Shown piece after piece: positions 38,172 through 47,890 of a DNA stretch of 64,000 nt. The translations under genes and the position numbers were made by a program. Position 1 is the first letter of the stretch. The number at the start of each line of letters is the position of its first letter. The notes below the pieces were generated by a model. The model worked only from the letters and a program-made list of their open reading frames with translations, did not search any database and had not been told where the DNA came from. The stretch covers positions 110,497-174,496 of the forward strand of contig NZ_ML762922.1 in the NCBI RefSeq assembly GCF_009372235.1, given 5' to 3'. The DNA comes from Dickeya oryzae. Lineage in GTDB: Bacteria; Pseudomonadota; Gammaproteobacteria; Enterobacterales; Enterobacteriaceae.

Positions 38172-39307
38172 TTAAAACTCTCAGCAATAAAACGGTCCAT
38201 CACCACCCATGCCGGGTCTGTTGGATGCAGGCGGTCCCAGTTCCAGCCGTTCTGATAAGGCATGGCGTACATATCAAGATAAGGAACCTGATTCTCATCC
38301 AGCATCGACCTGATTTGTTTATCAATCGACTGGAATTTCTCGGAGTTTTTAATCGCCCACGGATTAATCGCATCCACAATCACTACCACCTGAACGTGGC
38401 GCTCTTTGAGCAGCTTGATTGTTGCCTGGAATGCCTCCATTTGTGCAGGAAATAGCGGCGCGTCGTCCCATACATCCTGTGTCGGATCGTCATCATAGAC
38501 AGACTTATCCATCCAGAATGTCGCCGCACTTTGCTGACGAGATTTATTCAGTTCATGGGCGTTAGCCAATTCATTATCCCAGTTGGGAACAATTTCAGGC
38601 GAGGGCTTAACAGGCCACGGCTGTACCGGTTGAGGCTCAATCCCCAGTCTTGCCAGCCAGTCTTTTTTTATCATTTCGCAGAAAATCGCAAACTGATAGC
38701 TCACTTCCTGCCAGATAATTTGCGGATGCCAGCCATAAATACGCATCTGGGCGAAGGTTAAATGACTGACCTCGCCGATGTTGAGATTCTGTAAATAACT
38801 CACCAAAAAGCGGCGCGGTTCGGCATCTTCCATCAGGGGATTAAACACCGAGGGCGGGAAATTATCGGCAAAAACAGCCCCAGGGACACCATCACCGTAA
38901 AAACTATCGGGTGCCAGTTGCAACACCACCTTGCTGTTAGCATTCAGGTCGTTTTTAAAGCGTGATAGCAGTAAAAAATGTGCAATGTTATCGATATAAA
39001 CATCACCATAGGCGACAACCGGCCGACGTAACTGATTATTAAAGTAATTATAGACAGCGTAATGTTCATCTTCAGATGTGGAAACTTCCGATGCGCCGAT
39101 AAAGAAAATCGCATTCCCTTGTAATGCATGAGAAATAGTCGCCATTTTCTCCTTGAGTTCTTTGGGCGTACCGTCCAGGCTTTTAATCAATGGCTGGAAA
39201 TTCAGCGGCGGATCAAAGCTCGTCACCAACGGGGGAACGCTAAGAACCAGAATGGCGAGCATCGCCATCAGGAGATGTAGGCAGATAGTATTTTTAAGTT
39301 TCTTCAT
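38168..39307 (-). CDS. dltD: D-alanyl transfer protein DltD
   Basis: The 379-residue protein has an N-terminal membrane anchor (HLLMAMLAILVLSVPPLV) and an SGNH-hydrolase-like periplasmic domain. Ser73 lies in FIGASEVSTSE, and a C-terminal Asp-His pair in WDRLHPTDPAW. It works with DltB in the last transfer of D-alanine. It is first in the operon. ATG 39307 is preferred; a TTG at 39331 gives eight more residues. Neither has a strong Shine-Dalgarno. An extended -10 (TGGTATATAGT) lies about 90 bp upstream. Confidence 0.88.
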   Translation of the reverse strand: MKKLKNTICLHLLMAMLAILVLSVPPLVTSFDPPLNFQPLIKSLDGTPKELKEKMATISHALQGNAIFFIGASEVSTSEDEHYAVYNYFNNQLRRPVVAYGDVYIDNIAHFLLLSRFKNDLNANSKVVLQLAPDSFYGDGVPGAVFADNFPPSVFNPLMEDAEPRRFLVSYLQNLNIGEVSHLTFAQMRIYGWHPQIIWQEVSYQFAIFCEMIKKDWLARLGIEPQPVQPWPVKPSPEIVPNWDNELANAHELNKSRQQSAATFWMDKSVYDDDPTQDVWDDAPLFPAQMEAFQATIKLLKERHVQVVVIVDAINPWAIKNSEKFQSIDKQIRSMLDENQVPYLDMYAMPYQNGWNWDRLHPTDPAWVVMDRFIAESFK

Positions 39308-40054
39308 AAAAGTAAAACTACATGACTTCAATTTGTTTGGAATTTGTTAATTTTTTATCTTCACACGACGTCGATTACTGTTTTTTTACGACACTATATA
39401 CCAGGCTAATCTTCGATGATGAGTGTTGCTGTGTAACGGTATGTACAGTGTGTAGACGGTTGAGTGGGCAAGACTGATATCACACAGAAATGAACGCTAA
39501 AACGCGAAGGAAGAGGCACCATTATCATTCGCACTTGCACGACCTTCTTTTGATTCAGCACGGTAGTATCAGGGCCTGAAGGGCATTATTGAATAAACTG
39601 AGTCGTTGTCAAACCGTAGAAAAATATCATCTAACACAATGATAAAAAAGGAAATTAAAGAAAAACAAACGCGTCATACCCACCATATCAGAAAATAACG
39701 ACCAAAACCTTATAATCTCGTCTCTCTCACTTTCGCGAAAAAACATCGACAATAGCATTAGGGAACTGATGCCACCGCACATTCATTGAGGTATCTGCCT
39801 CCTCACCACGCTGATGAATTCGCGCGCCTATGATAAATGCACACCTTCTCTGACAGAATTATCCTGCATCAACAACGCACGAAATCCAACCATGTCGACG
39901 CTAACACATATCCCTCCGCCTGGCCTGATGTAAAGACAGCAAGATCCGGGTCGCAGTGAAGCGCTGCACTCCCCATACTTCGCCTACACCTGCCACACAC
40001 TATCAACGTGAACATGACATCAACGTGAACATGACACACCCGGAGGTTTTCACC
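39308..40054. other. Divergent intergenic region between dltD and the SDR gene
   Basis: On the minus strand TATAGT at 39393-39398 within TGGTATATAGTG is the best dlt -10. I saw no clear PhoP or PmrA box. On the plus strand TCAACGTGAACATGACA is repeated exactly in tandem at 40003-40036, immediately before the SDR ribosome-binding site. No other gene is evident. Confidence 0.45.
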
Positions 40055-40819
40055 ATGCCTGACTTGTCTGACAAAATAGCCATTATCACCGGTGCCAGCT
40101 CTGGCATCGGGTATGCAACGGCCAAACGGTTTGCTCAGGAAGGCGCTCGCGTTATCGTGGGTGCCCGACGTCAGCAAGCGCTCAACACGCTGGTTGAGGA
40201 GATAACTCAGGCTGGCGGTCACGCGGTAGCCTTAGCCGGCGATGTCAAAAACGAGGCTTTTGCAAAATCGCTGGTTGAGCTGGCGATGGATTGCTATGGC
40301 GGGCTGGATATTGCCGTTAATAATGCCGGAACTACCGGAGAAACCGGTAGCATACTGGACATGAGTCTTGCCGAGTGGGAAGACACCTTGAACACGAATT
40401 TGACGAGCGCCTTTGTTGGCGCTAAACACCAAATTCCGGCCATGCTCCGCCGGGGTGGCGGTTCGGTCATTTTTACGTCAACCTTCGTGGGTTATACCCT
40501 CGGCTTGCCGGGTATGGCGGCTTATGCCGCGAGCAAGTCTGGGTTAATCGGCCTGACGCGGGTGCTTGCAGCAGAGTTTGGCGCTCAGGGGATTCGGGTA
40601 AACGCACTGCTACCGGGCGGGACGGACACACCGATGGGACAGGCCTTCACCCGTGACCCGGAGTCACTGGCGTTTGTTCAGGGACTTCATGCCCTAAAAC
40701 GTCTGGCGCAGCCGGAAGAGATTGCCGCATCAGCCCTTTATCTTGCGTCTGATGCCGCCAGTTTCACCACCGGCATTGCACTTCTGGCAGATGGCGGCGC
40801 CTCCATCTGCCGCACCTGA
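40055..40819 (+). CDS. SDR-family oxidoreductase
   Basis: A 254-residue classical short-chain dehydrogenase: cofactor motif GASSGIG at residues 13-19, NNAG in the middle, YAASK active-site tetrad and LLPGGTDTPMG, ending DGGASICRT. NAD(P)-dependent oxidation or reduction of an unknown alcohol or carbonyl. The start follows CGGAGG. The Ada-like gene begins 25 bp later in the same direction, so they are likely co-transcribed. Confidence 0.85.
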   Translation: MPDLSDKIAIITGASSGIGYATAKRFAQEGARVIVGARRQQALNTLVEEITQAGGHAVALAGDVKNEAFAKSLVELAMDCYGGLDIAVNNAGTTGETGSILDMSLAEWEDTLNTNLTSAFVGAKHQIPAMLRRGGGSVIFTSTFVGYTLGLPGMAAYAASKSGLIGLTRVLAAEFGAQGIRVNALLPGGTDTPMGQAFTRDPESLAFVQGLHALKRLAQPEEIAASALYLASDAASFTTGIALLADGGASICRT

Positions 40820-40844
40820 ATAACGACTACTAAGGGGATGGAAG

Positions 40845-41723
40845 ATGACGATGCCAGACTACACACATTCAGACGCTGCACCTTCAGACTATGAACATTC
40901 AGATTATGCACGCATCGCCGATGCCATCACGTTCATCGCCAACAGTGTGAACAGCCAGCCCACACTCGATGAGATTGCCGCACACGTTCACCTGAGTCCT
41001 TTCCACTTTCAGCGGCTGTTTAGCCGCTGGGCTGGCGTTACACCGAAACGCTTCTTACAGGTGCTGACCCTCGAACGGGCCAAAGCGCTACTGCGCGAGT
41101 CAAGACCGCTGCTTGATGTGGCCGACGCCGTGGGGTTAAGCAGTAGCTCGCGGTTGTACGACCATTTCGTTCATCTCGAAGCGGTAACGCCGGGGGAATA
41201 CAAACAACAAGGTGCGGGCCTTATCATCGAATACGCGGTTCACCCTACGCCGTTCGGTAACGCCTTTATTGCCGTGACACCCCGAGGCATTTGCAGCCTT
41301 TCCTTTCTGGACAACAACGATGCGGGAGAACCACTGGCAGCATTGCATCACACCTGGCCACATGCCGTGATGCATAACAATCCGCAACGGACACAAACGG
41401 TGATAGACACGCTGTTTGCCATGAAAACACCACCGGATCGCCCGATTTCATTGCATGTGACCGGCACCAACTTTCAGATTAGCGTCTGGAAAGCGCTGTT
41501 ACAGATCCCCCCGGCCACTGTCGTGAGCTACTCTCAGGTGGCCGATGCCATCGGCCATCACAACGCGGCAAGAGCGGTGGGACTGGCGGTCGGCGCCAAT
41601 CCGGTCGCCTTCCTGATACCCTGCCACCGTGTCATCCAACAAAGTGGAAAAATCGGCGGCTACCACTGGGGAGAAACCCGAAAACACGCGATACACGCCT
41701 GGGAATCCGCAAGGTATGAGTAA
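40845..41723 (+). CDS. AraC regulator fused to O6-alkylguanine-DNA alkyltransferase (Ada-like)
   Basis: The 292-residue protein has an AraC-type DNA-binding domain at residues 25-120 (LDEIAAHVHLSPFHFQRLFSRWAGVTPKRFLQ) and a C-terminal methylated-DNA cysteine methyltransferase domain with the active-site motif IPCHRVI (Cys260). It lacks the N-terminal zinc phosphotriester-repair domain of classical Ada, so the methyl-phosphotriester switch is absent. It should repair O6-methylguanine and may regulate genes by another signal. Start 40845 follows AAGGGG. Confidence 0.88.
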   Translation: MTMPDYTHSDAAPSDYEHSDYARIADAITFIANSVNSQPTLDEIAAHVHLSPFHFQRLFSRWAGVTPKRFLQVLTLERAKALLRESRPLLDVADAVGLSSSSRLYDHFVHLEAVTPGEYKQQGAGLIIEYAVHPTPFGNAFIAVTPRGICSLSFLDNNDAGEPLAALHHTWPHAVMHNNPQRTQTVIDTLFAMKTPPDRPISLHVTGTNFQISVWKALLQIPPATVVSYSQVADAIGHHNAARAVGLAVGANPVAFLIPCHRVIQQSGKIGGYHWGETRKHAIHAWESARYE

Positions 41724-41732
41724 CCAGCGGCG

Positions 41733-42941
41733 CTAATCGTACTGCCGTTGTCGGTCCCAGGCCAGCAAACGCCGAAGCCACCAGAAGAGCAGCGCCAGTA
41801 TGGCTATGCCGCCAAGTACAGCAAACGCAGTGCGGTAGGAGTAGGCCGCGGCAATATTCCCTGCAAGCGCGGGGCTGAATGACGCCCCGATGCCTTGCAG
41901 TAACATGACAACGCTCAGCCCGGCATTGGTATGCCCGCTGCCTTCCAGCAACCTGACGATATAACCGGGGACCGCCACCCCCAGAAGCCCCGCCGCCACA
42001 CCATCTAATACCTGAACCGGTATCATAAAAAATGGCCCGGCGGATACCGATGCCAGCACGGCACGCAGCGGCAACATGATTAACGCCAACGTAATCAGCG
42101 CCGCATAACCGTATTTACCCGCTTTGGCGGCGGCAAATAACGCCACCGGGATCATCACCAACTGAGAAATAATAACGGTCGCCGCCGCATATACGCCCGC
42201 ACTCATTTCGCCATCAGGCATCGCGGCCACCCGCATGCTGAGCATCGGCAGCAAGGCGGCGTTGGCGAGGTGAAAGAGCATCAGTGTTGCCCCGGTCGTC
42301 ACCACCGCCGGGTGCGTGATAATGACAGAAAGTCTGGGAGCCGGGGCAGCATCGTCAGCGCCGCTTAACCCACGGGCCACACGGTTATCGATATCACGAT
42401 GTCGGATAGCCAAAACCGCCAGCGTGGCGCATATCGCCATACCGGTCATCAGGATAAAGACGACATCAGTTCCCCAGTAGATCACCAGCGCGCCCGCTAA
42501 CATCGCTGCGCTCATGTTCCCGCCATGATTAAACGCCTCGTTCCTTCCCATCTGATGGTTAAAGCCGGACGGGCCCGTCAGCCCCAGCGTAATCCCGGTC
42601 AACAAGGGCGCAATAAAGGTTGCGGATACCCCAGTTATCACCTGAGAGAACCCCACAACATACCGATTCGGGAAAAACCAAAGCAACAAGGTTGCGGCAG
42701 TGATGAGCACACAGCAGACAACGAGCACCGCCCGTTTGTTGCGCGACGCATCTGCGGCCAGCCCGCAAGGCATAGTGGCAACCAGGCCCGCCAAACCACC
42801 GACGGTCATGATCCAGCCGATGTCATCGGCTTTCCAGTGATGCTCGGTGAGAAAAATCCCCAAAAAGGGACCGAGGCCATCTCTGACATCGGCCATGAAA
42901 AAATTCACTAAACACAGCGCCTGAAGTGATCGTAAAGGCAT
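41733..42941 (-). CDS. MFS transporter
   Basis: A 402-residue, 12-helix major-facilitator protein. The N-terminus is MPLRSLQALCLVNFFMADVRDGLGPFLG, with the loop motif MPCGLAADASRNKR between helices 2 and 3. The substrate is unknown. Start 42941 has AAGGA 6 nt upstream; longer frames to 43025 do not. It converges on the Ada-like gene with only 9 bp between stops. Confidence 0.82.
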   Translation of the reverse strand: MPLRSLQALCLVNFFMADVRDGLGPFLGIFLTEHHWKADDIGWIMTVGGLAGLVATMPCGLAADASRNKRAVLVVCCVLITAATLLLWFFPNRYVVGFSQVITGVSATFIAPLLTGITLGLTGPSGFNHQMGRNEAFNHGGNMSAAMLAGALVIYWGTDVVFILMTGMAICATLAVLAIRHRDIDNRVARGLSGADDAAPAPRLSVIITHPAVVTTGATLMLFHLANAALLPMLSMRVAAMPDGEMSAGVYAAATVIISQLVMIPVALFAAAKAGKYGYAALITLALIMLPLRAVLASVSAGPFFMIPVQVLDGVAAGLLGVAVPGYIVRLLEGSGHTNAGLSVVMLLQGIGASFSPALAGNIAAAYSYRTAFAVLGGIAILALLFWWLRRLLAWDRQRQYD

Positions 42942-43589
42942 CGGAATCCTTTTTACGTTGCTAACCATCGTGGTCCAGCTTGCCTGAGACGGGCGGTATG
43001 TGCCATAGCCGAAAACGCCCCCCAACCTGTCAGTGGGGTAAGCCCCGCTGGATACTGAGAACAGACGTCACTCACCACCCTCGAAAAATGAAAGTAATCG
43101 GCTTTCAAGTCAGTTGTATGATACACGACGGTAACATTAGGAAGAGGCTGTGATATTGCTGGATGACGTGTTCGGTATAGTGATCTGCCTGCGCGTTTAC
43201 TGCGTTTGTTTAAAAACGAATTTGTTGAGGTGGGAAAGAAAAAGGCTGATTAGTCATGACAAAGTGACTGGCCTTATCTGATCTCTTTGCCTTTGTTCAG
43301 TAAACGCTGATTTAGTACCGCACTGATTTGGGAGAAGGTAAGGCCACCAGCCCATACATTCTCTCTTGATGCCAGTGCTCCTGATAGATATCAAGACAAA
43401 CATAGGAAGATAGGCCTTTTCAGGGAGCCAGATCATTACCTCGTACTTCCCCAGAGACGATGAAATACGTAGAAGTCTCCTAACCGATTCACAATATCTA
43501 TCTGCTTCTATCTTTTAATGCGAATTTTTATTATTCTTATTCAGCTTTTTCGGCGCATGATTTCAGGTCATATAAGAAGAGAGGTCAGG
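42942..43589. other. Intergenic region, no gene supported
   Basis: A 60-codon minus-strand frame at 43254-43436 has neither ribosome-binding site nor family likeness. The frame of the downstream binding protein is open from 43518 but only 43590 has a ribosome-binding site. No operator recognised. Confidence 0.4.
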
Positions 43590-44696
43590 ATGTTGTTCAG
43601 TATTTTCAGGGGTATCGTGTTACTCGGTTTATCTGTCATTAGCGGTGCCTCCATCGCCGCACAAGTGACGATCAATGACACCGCCGGGCGCAACGTGACC
43701 GTTGAGGTGCCGGTTAAACGTGCCATTCTGGGTTTTTACTTTGAAGACTACATGGCGGTCGGCGGTGAGAAAGCCTTTGATCATGTCGTAGGCATCTCGC
43801 GCGAAGCCTGGCGTGGCAAGGTTCCGGCCAACTGGGAGATGTACGTGAAACATCGCCCTTCACTGGCAACACTGCCCGATATTGGCGAAGTTGACTTGCA
43901 TAACGTGTCAATTGAGAAATTGATCAGCCTGAAACCCGATGTGGTGATCCTGGCGAGCTGGCAATATCAGGCGCTGAAAGCAGAAGTCACCACCCTTGAG
44001 CAACTGCATATCCCTGTCGTCGTGGTGGATTACAACGCTCAGACGGTCGCTCTGCATGTGAAATCAACGCAAATATTTGGTCAACTGACGGGAAAAACCG
44101 AACGTGCCAATGAGATAGCTCACTTTTATCAAAGCAGCATCGAAACGGTAGAAGCACGTATCGCGGCGGCCCATAAACCTAAACCCAAAGTGTATTTTGA
44201 ATTCGGTAACCGTGGCCCGTCCGAATACTCCTTTACCTACGGTCAAAACATGTGGGGATCGATGCTGGATTTAGCCGGTGGCGATAATATTGCCGCCCCC
44301 TATGTGAAATTGTGGGGAATCATGAACCCAGAGCAAGTGCTGAGCAGCAAACCAGACGCCGTGTTCTTCTCCGGTCGTGAGGACAATAAAGTCGCCGATG
44401 CAATGCTCATGGGCGTGGGTGTGAATAAAGCGGATGCTGAAGCAAAATTGCGTGGGTTCACGCAGCGCGCTGGCTGGGCTGATTTCCCCGCGGTGAAAAA
44501 CCAGCAGGTATTCGCGGTTTATCAGGGCGCGTCACGTACGCTGTCTGACTTTGCCATGGTGCAATTCATTGCCAAATCCCTCTACCCGGAGTTATTCAAA
44601 GATATCGATCCGGTCAAAAACTATCTCGACTATTACCGTAAATATCTGCCGGTGGTTCCGCAGGGTACCTTTGCCATTTCACTGGCAAAACCCTGA
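43590..44696 (+). CDS. ABC transporter periplasmic binding protein (iron/siderophore/B12 type)
   Basis: The 368-residue protein has a signal peptide (MLFSIFRGIVLLGLSVISGASIAA) and a BtuF/FecB-type helical-linker fold: VTINDTAGRNVTVEVPVKRAI at the mature start, LKPDVVILASW, and FEFGNRGPSEYSFTYGQNMWGSMLDLAGG. It would bind a metal chelate in the periplasm. No permease or ATPase gene adjoins it, so it must share another transporter. Start 43590 has GAGGTCAGG. A terminator follows. Confidence 0.82.
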   Translation: MLFSIFRGIVLLGLSVISGASIAAQVTINDTAGRNVTVEVPVKRAILGFYFEDYMAVGGEKAFDHVVGISREAWRGKVPANWEMYVKHRPSLATLPDIGEVDLHNVSIEKLISLKPDVVILASWQYQALKAEVTTLEQLHIPVVVVDYNAQTVALHVKSTQIFGQLTGKTERANEIAHFYQSSIETVEARIAAAHKPKPKVYFEFGNRGPSEYSFTYGQNMWGSMLDLAGGDNIAAPYVKLWGIMNPEQVLSSKPDAVFFSGREDNKVADAMLMGVGVNKADAEAKLRGFTQRAGWADFPAVKNQQVFAVYQGASRTLSDFAMVQFIAKSLYPELFKDIDPVKNYLDYYRKYLPVVPQGTFAISLAKP

Positions 44697-44780
44697 GCCA
44701 CAAACCGTTCTGACTTAGCAGCACAAGAACGGTAAAAAGCCCCCTTATGCTGCAACCTGCTTGATTAAACAAGCATATTT

Positions 44781-44808
44781 AACATCCTGGCCTTAAGGCC
44801 GGGATGTT
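44781..44808 (+). terminator. Terminator after the binding-protein gene
   Basis: AACATCCtGGCC-ttaa-GGCCgGGATGTT followed by a short T-rich segment, 85 bp after the stop codon. Confidence 0.65.
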
Positions 44809-44940
44809 CTGTTATCGCGCCAGTGGCAGCATCATTCGAGATAATCCCCCCCTCCCGTTAAGCGGTTGATTAATAATAGAACAATGGCATCAACGTCAGT
44901 ATTATTGGCTCGGATTCAGCGGCGATGAATGAGAGTCTCG

Positions 44941-45468
44941 ATGAAACTTTCCGATTTAGGCGACAGAATTTGCATTATCGGCCCATCAAATAGCGGTAAA
45001 TCTACTCTGGCGCATGCCATCGCGAAGAAACGTCATCTGGAGGTTATTCATCTGGACCGTTTTTTCCATATCCCCTATTCGAACTGGCAAGAACGTCCAT
45101 TCAATGAATTTCTGCTATTGCACGATGCGGCAATCAATAAAGAAAAGTGGGTCATGGATGGAAATTATAAAAGATGCCTGCCGCAGCGTTTATCCCGTGC
45201 CACCGGGCTTATTTTGCTTGATGTATCCACACTGGCGAGTTTGTCTCGCTATGTGAATCGCACACTGTTTCAATACCAGCGTTATGGTGGTCTGGAGGGA
45301 GGAAAAGACAGACTGAACTGGAAAATGGTCCACCATATTACCGCTGTCACGCCAGGGAACAGGAAATACTATGCTGAGCTTTTTGAAACGCTAACACTCC
45401 CCAAGATAAAGCTCGCATCCATTAAGGAAATCAACAAACAGTTTGATGCGTGGGGCCTCACAAGATAG
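44941..45468 (+). CDS. Small P-loop ATPase / adenylate-kinase-like protein
   Basis: A 175-residue nucleotide-binding protein: MKLSDLGDRICIIGPSNSGKSTLAHAIAKK with Walker A GPSNSGKST at residues 16-24, then HLDRFFHIP and WVMDGNYKR, features of the small AAA/FlaR-like kinase family. The role is unknown. Alternative start 44929 adds four residues. It stands alone between a terminator and a convergent HxlR gene. Confidence 0.7.
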   Translation: MKLSDLGDRICIIGPSNSGKSTLAHAIAKKRHLEVIHLDRFFHIPYSNWQERPFNEFLLLHDAAINKEKWVMDGNYKRCLPQRLSRATGLILLDVSTLASLSRYVNRTLFQYQRYGGLEGGKDRLNWKMVHHITAVTPGNRKYYAELFETLTLPKIKLASIKEINKQFDAWGLTR

Positions 45469-45512
45469 CATTCGGGGACAACCTGTCACGCAGTTCAAAC
45501 GCGCAGTAAATA

Positions 45513-45908
45513 TCAGGCAGGCGTTTTCAACGAGCGCGGTGCCCCCGATTTACGCCAGTGTTCAGTAATACGCGGCATGCTTTCTTCTATCCAATCGACC
45601 AGCACACGCACCTTTTCCGATGCTTCTTTTCCCAGCGGGGTCAGGCTGTATTCCACGTGCGGCGGCACCACATCGTAAGCCACCCGATGAATCAAACCGT
45701 CGCCTTCCAGACATTGTAAGGTCTGAGCCAGCATCCGTTCGCTGATACCATTAATCAGCCGACGTAATTCACTGAACCGCAGCGTTTTGGACTCCAGTAC
45801 AATCAGAATCAGAATGCCCCAGCGGCTGGTGATATGTTGTAAAACCTCGCGCGACGGACAGGCCGCTACCAGTAAATCCCCACGCTGAAATCGTTCAACT
45901 TTTTGCAT
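45513..45908 (-). CDS. HxlR-family transcriptional regulator
   Basis: A 131-residue winged-helix protein: CPSREVLQHITSRWGILILIVLESKTLRFSELRRLINGISERMLAQTLQCLEGDGLIHR and VEYSLTPLGKEASEKVRVLVDWIEE, typical of HxlR/YodB regulators. The conserved N-terminal Cys (CPSR, near residue 17) is often used to sense electrophiles or oxidants. No divergent target gene lies next to it, so its regulon is unclear. Confidence 0.88.
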   Translation of the reverse strand: MQKVERFQRGDLLVAACPSREVLQHITSRWGILILIVLESKTLRFSELRRLINGISERMLAQTLQCLEGDGLIHRVAYDVVPPHVEYSLTPLGKEASEKVRVLVDWIEESMPRITEHWRKSGAPRSLKTPA

Positions 45909-46567
45909 GCTTCACCTTTTATCGTTACTGCCCACACGCCGGTACAAGATAGCGGTAGAAATAAACACTCGCTTTCCGATGCCCCTTGCACTTTCACCCT
46001 ATCAGGGATTAAAAACATCATCAGCATAAAATAATCTAATGGAATAATGAGAGGTAAATGAATGCCGCCATCATCACAAAGAAAATAAGGAAAAAAGAGG
46101 CAACGCGGCTACAGGGTGGATATTGACGTTATCTGGCAGATAATACAGGGATTACATAATATCGACATTAATTCAAGACATTCATTCCATCAAATAAAGC
46201 GAATTAAAGCACGCTATTCACGCAATCAATAAAGATAATAAATTCAACAAACTAGAAAAACACGCCACCAGAAGTGCCTGATATCAGGTAAAAGACTATC
46301 ACTGCCAAAAATGAAAATGTTAGGCTGTCGATGCTTTTTGCACGCGAGTCTTTGGTGCAATAACACACTGAAAAAGCGACACACCGAAAAAGCCATTTCA
46401 AGCTGCTGTGAGACAAGCCTCCTGCCACTGGAGTATTTTTTCTCAGTCTGTATAAGGGTGTCCTCTACTTTTACTTTAGCTACTACGTTTATTTTGAAAA
46501 AACACTACGAGCACACAGCAAAAAGGAAATCTTTCCTCAATCCCTTATTTGATAAAGGAATGCTCGT
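45909..46567. other. Intergenic region upstream of the TraF-like gene
   Basis: AT-rich DNA of about 660 bp with no supported gene. A 95-codon plus-strand frame overlaps the start of the following gene and lacks a ribosome-binding site. Promoters for both flanking genes must lie here. Confidence 0.4.
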
Positions 46568-47815
46568 ATGCACAAAAACTCACTCGTCCGCGCCATAACG
46601 GTTGCGGGTTTGTTTTCTCCCGCCGTCACCTTTGCCGCTGGCACCTGGTCGGATGCAAGGAATGACGCTATGGGAGGAACGGGTGTCGCCTCATCCCACT
46701 ACGGTTCTGCGGCATTGACCAACCCGGCACTGCTCACCAACGCACAGGCCAGCGACAATGTTAGCGTGATCCTCCCGTCCGTTGGCGTCTTCGTTTCCGA
46801 TCCAGACAAAGTGGAAGACAAATTCGATCGTATCAAAAGCAGTTGGGACAGCGTCAAAAACACGCTGAACGCCAGCAGCGGTGTCACCAACCCGCTGTTG
46901 CGTCGACTGGCGTTACAACAGGGTATCTCCTCCTTTCAGTCGCTACGGGGTGAATTGGAAGGCATCAATGGCGATCGCGCTTACGGCGATGCCGCGGCAG
47001 CGGCCGTCATTGCGGTTCCCAATCAAACACTCCCCTTCGCTTTTGTTGTGAAAGGCTGGGGGGTTGCCAACGCCAAAGCGGTGGTGACCGACCGTGACCT
47101 GGCCTATCTGGATAGCGTGGCGGCCGGGAGAACCATTCCCAGTTCAGCCGACCTGAATAGCTTCACCTCCCGGGCCGAAGGCGCAGGCGCGCTGGTGACC
47201 GAGTACGGTGTCGCCATGGCGAAAGCATTCAGTATTGCCGGTCAGCCGGTCTCGGTCGGTATCACACCGAAACTGCAACGGATTGATACCTATAACTATA
47301 TTGCATCAATCAATAACTACAGTACCTCCGATTTTCGCAATTCAGAATTCAGAAAATCCACGACCGGTGCGAACCTGGATTTGGGGGTAAGTACCAACCT
47401 GACGCCCAACTGGAGCGCCGGTCTGGTGGCACAAAACCTGATAGGACGCCGGATCGATACCAAAGAGGTGCAGGGCATTCAGCGCACTTTCAGCCTTCGC
47501 CCGCAGGTCACTGCCGGTACCGCCTGGAACAAAGACAAGCTGACGCTGGCGACCGATATCGACCTGACGCCCGCCAGTGGTTTTGATGCGGAGAAAAAGA
47601 ACCAGTACGCCGGTGTGGGTGCGGAATATCGCGTGTTGTCCTGGGCGCAATTGCGTGTGGGTTATCGCGCCAATATGCGCGACAGTGACAAAGACCAGGT
47701 CACCGCCGGTGTTGGGCTATCTCCCTTCGGCGTCCACCTTGACCTGACCGGCATGGTCGGTACCGCCAGCCAACACACCTATGGCGCTGCCGCCAAACTG
47801 AGTTTTACCTTCTGA
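46568..47815 (+). CDS. TraF-like outer-membrane beta-barrel protein
   Basis: The 415-residue protein has a signal peptide (LVRAITVAGLFSPAVTFA). The mature start GTWSDARNDAMGGTGVASSHYGSAALTNPALL resembles FadL-type and conjugal TraF_2 family barrels, and the C-terminus ends in phenylalanine (AAKLSFTF), the usual outer-membrane insertion signal. Alternating strands fill the C-terminal half. No conjugation genes are near, so the family name does not indicate a role in transfer. It may be an outer-membrane channel. Start follows AAGGAATG. Confidence 0.75.
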   Translation: MHKNSLVRAITVAGLFSPAVTFAAGTWSDARNDAMGGTGVASSHYGSAALTNPALLTNAQASDNVSVILPSVGVFVSDPDKVEDKFDRIKSSWDSVKNTLNASSGVTNPLLRRLALQQGISSFQSLRGELEGINGDRAYGDAAAAAVIAVPNQTLPFAFVVKGWGVANAKAVVTDRDLAYLDSVAAGRTIPSSADLNSFTSRAEGAGALVTEYGVAMAKAFSIAGQPVSVGITPKLQRIDTYNYIASINNYSTSDFRNSEFRKSTTGANLDLGVSTNLTPNWSAGLVAQNLIGRRIDTKEVQGIQRTFSLRPQVTAGTAWNKDKLTLATDIDLTPASGFDAEKKNQYAGVGAEYRVLSWAQLRVGYRANMRDSDKDQVTAGVGLSPFGVHLDLTGMVGTASQHTYGAAAKLSFTF

Positions 47816-47820
47816 GCCTG

Positions 47821-47850
47821 TGGCCCGGTATCGTGACTGATGCCGGGCCA
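47821..47850. terminator. Hairpin between convergent TraF-like and RND genes
   Basis: TGGCCCGG and CCGGGCCA form an eight-pair stem with a 14-nt loop midway between two converging genes. T-runs are weak on both strands. Confidence 0.5.
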
Positions 47851-47890
47851 TATTCAGATAACAGGCCATCTTACCCGCGTTATCCCCGCG

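Noticed and set aside
43254..43436. 60-codon minus-strand frame that might be a transposase remnant
   Set aside because: No motif of any transposase family and no inverted repeats around it.
46568..47815. Conjugation locus because of the TraF-like protein
   Set aside because: No relaxase, coupling protein or type IV secretion gene is present nearby; the protein looks like an isolated outer-membrane barrel.
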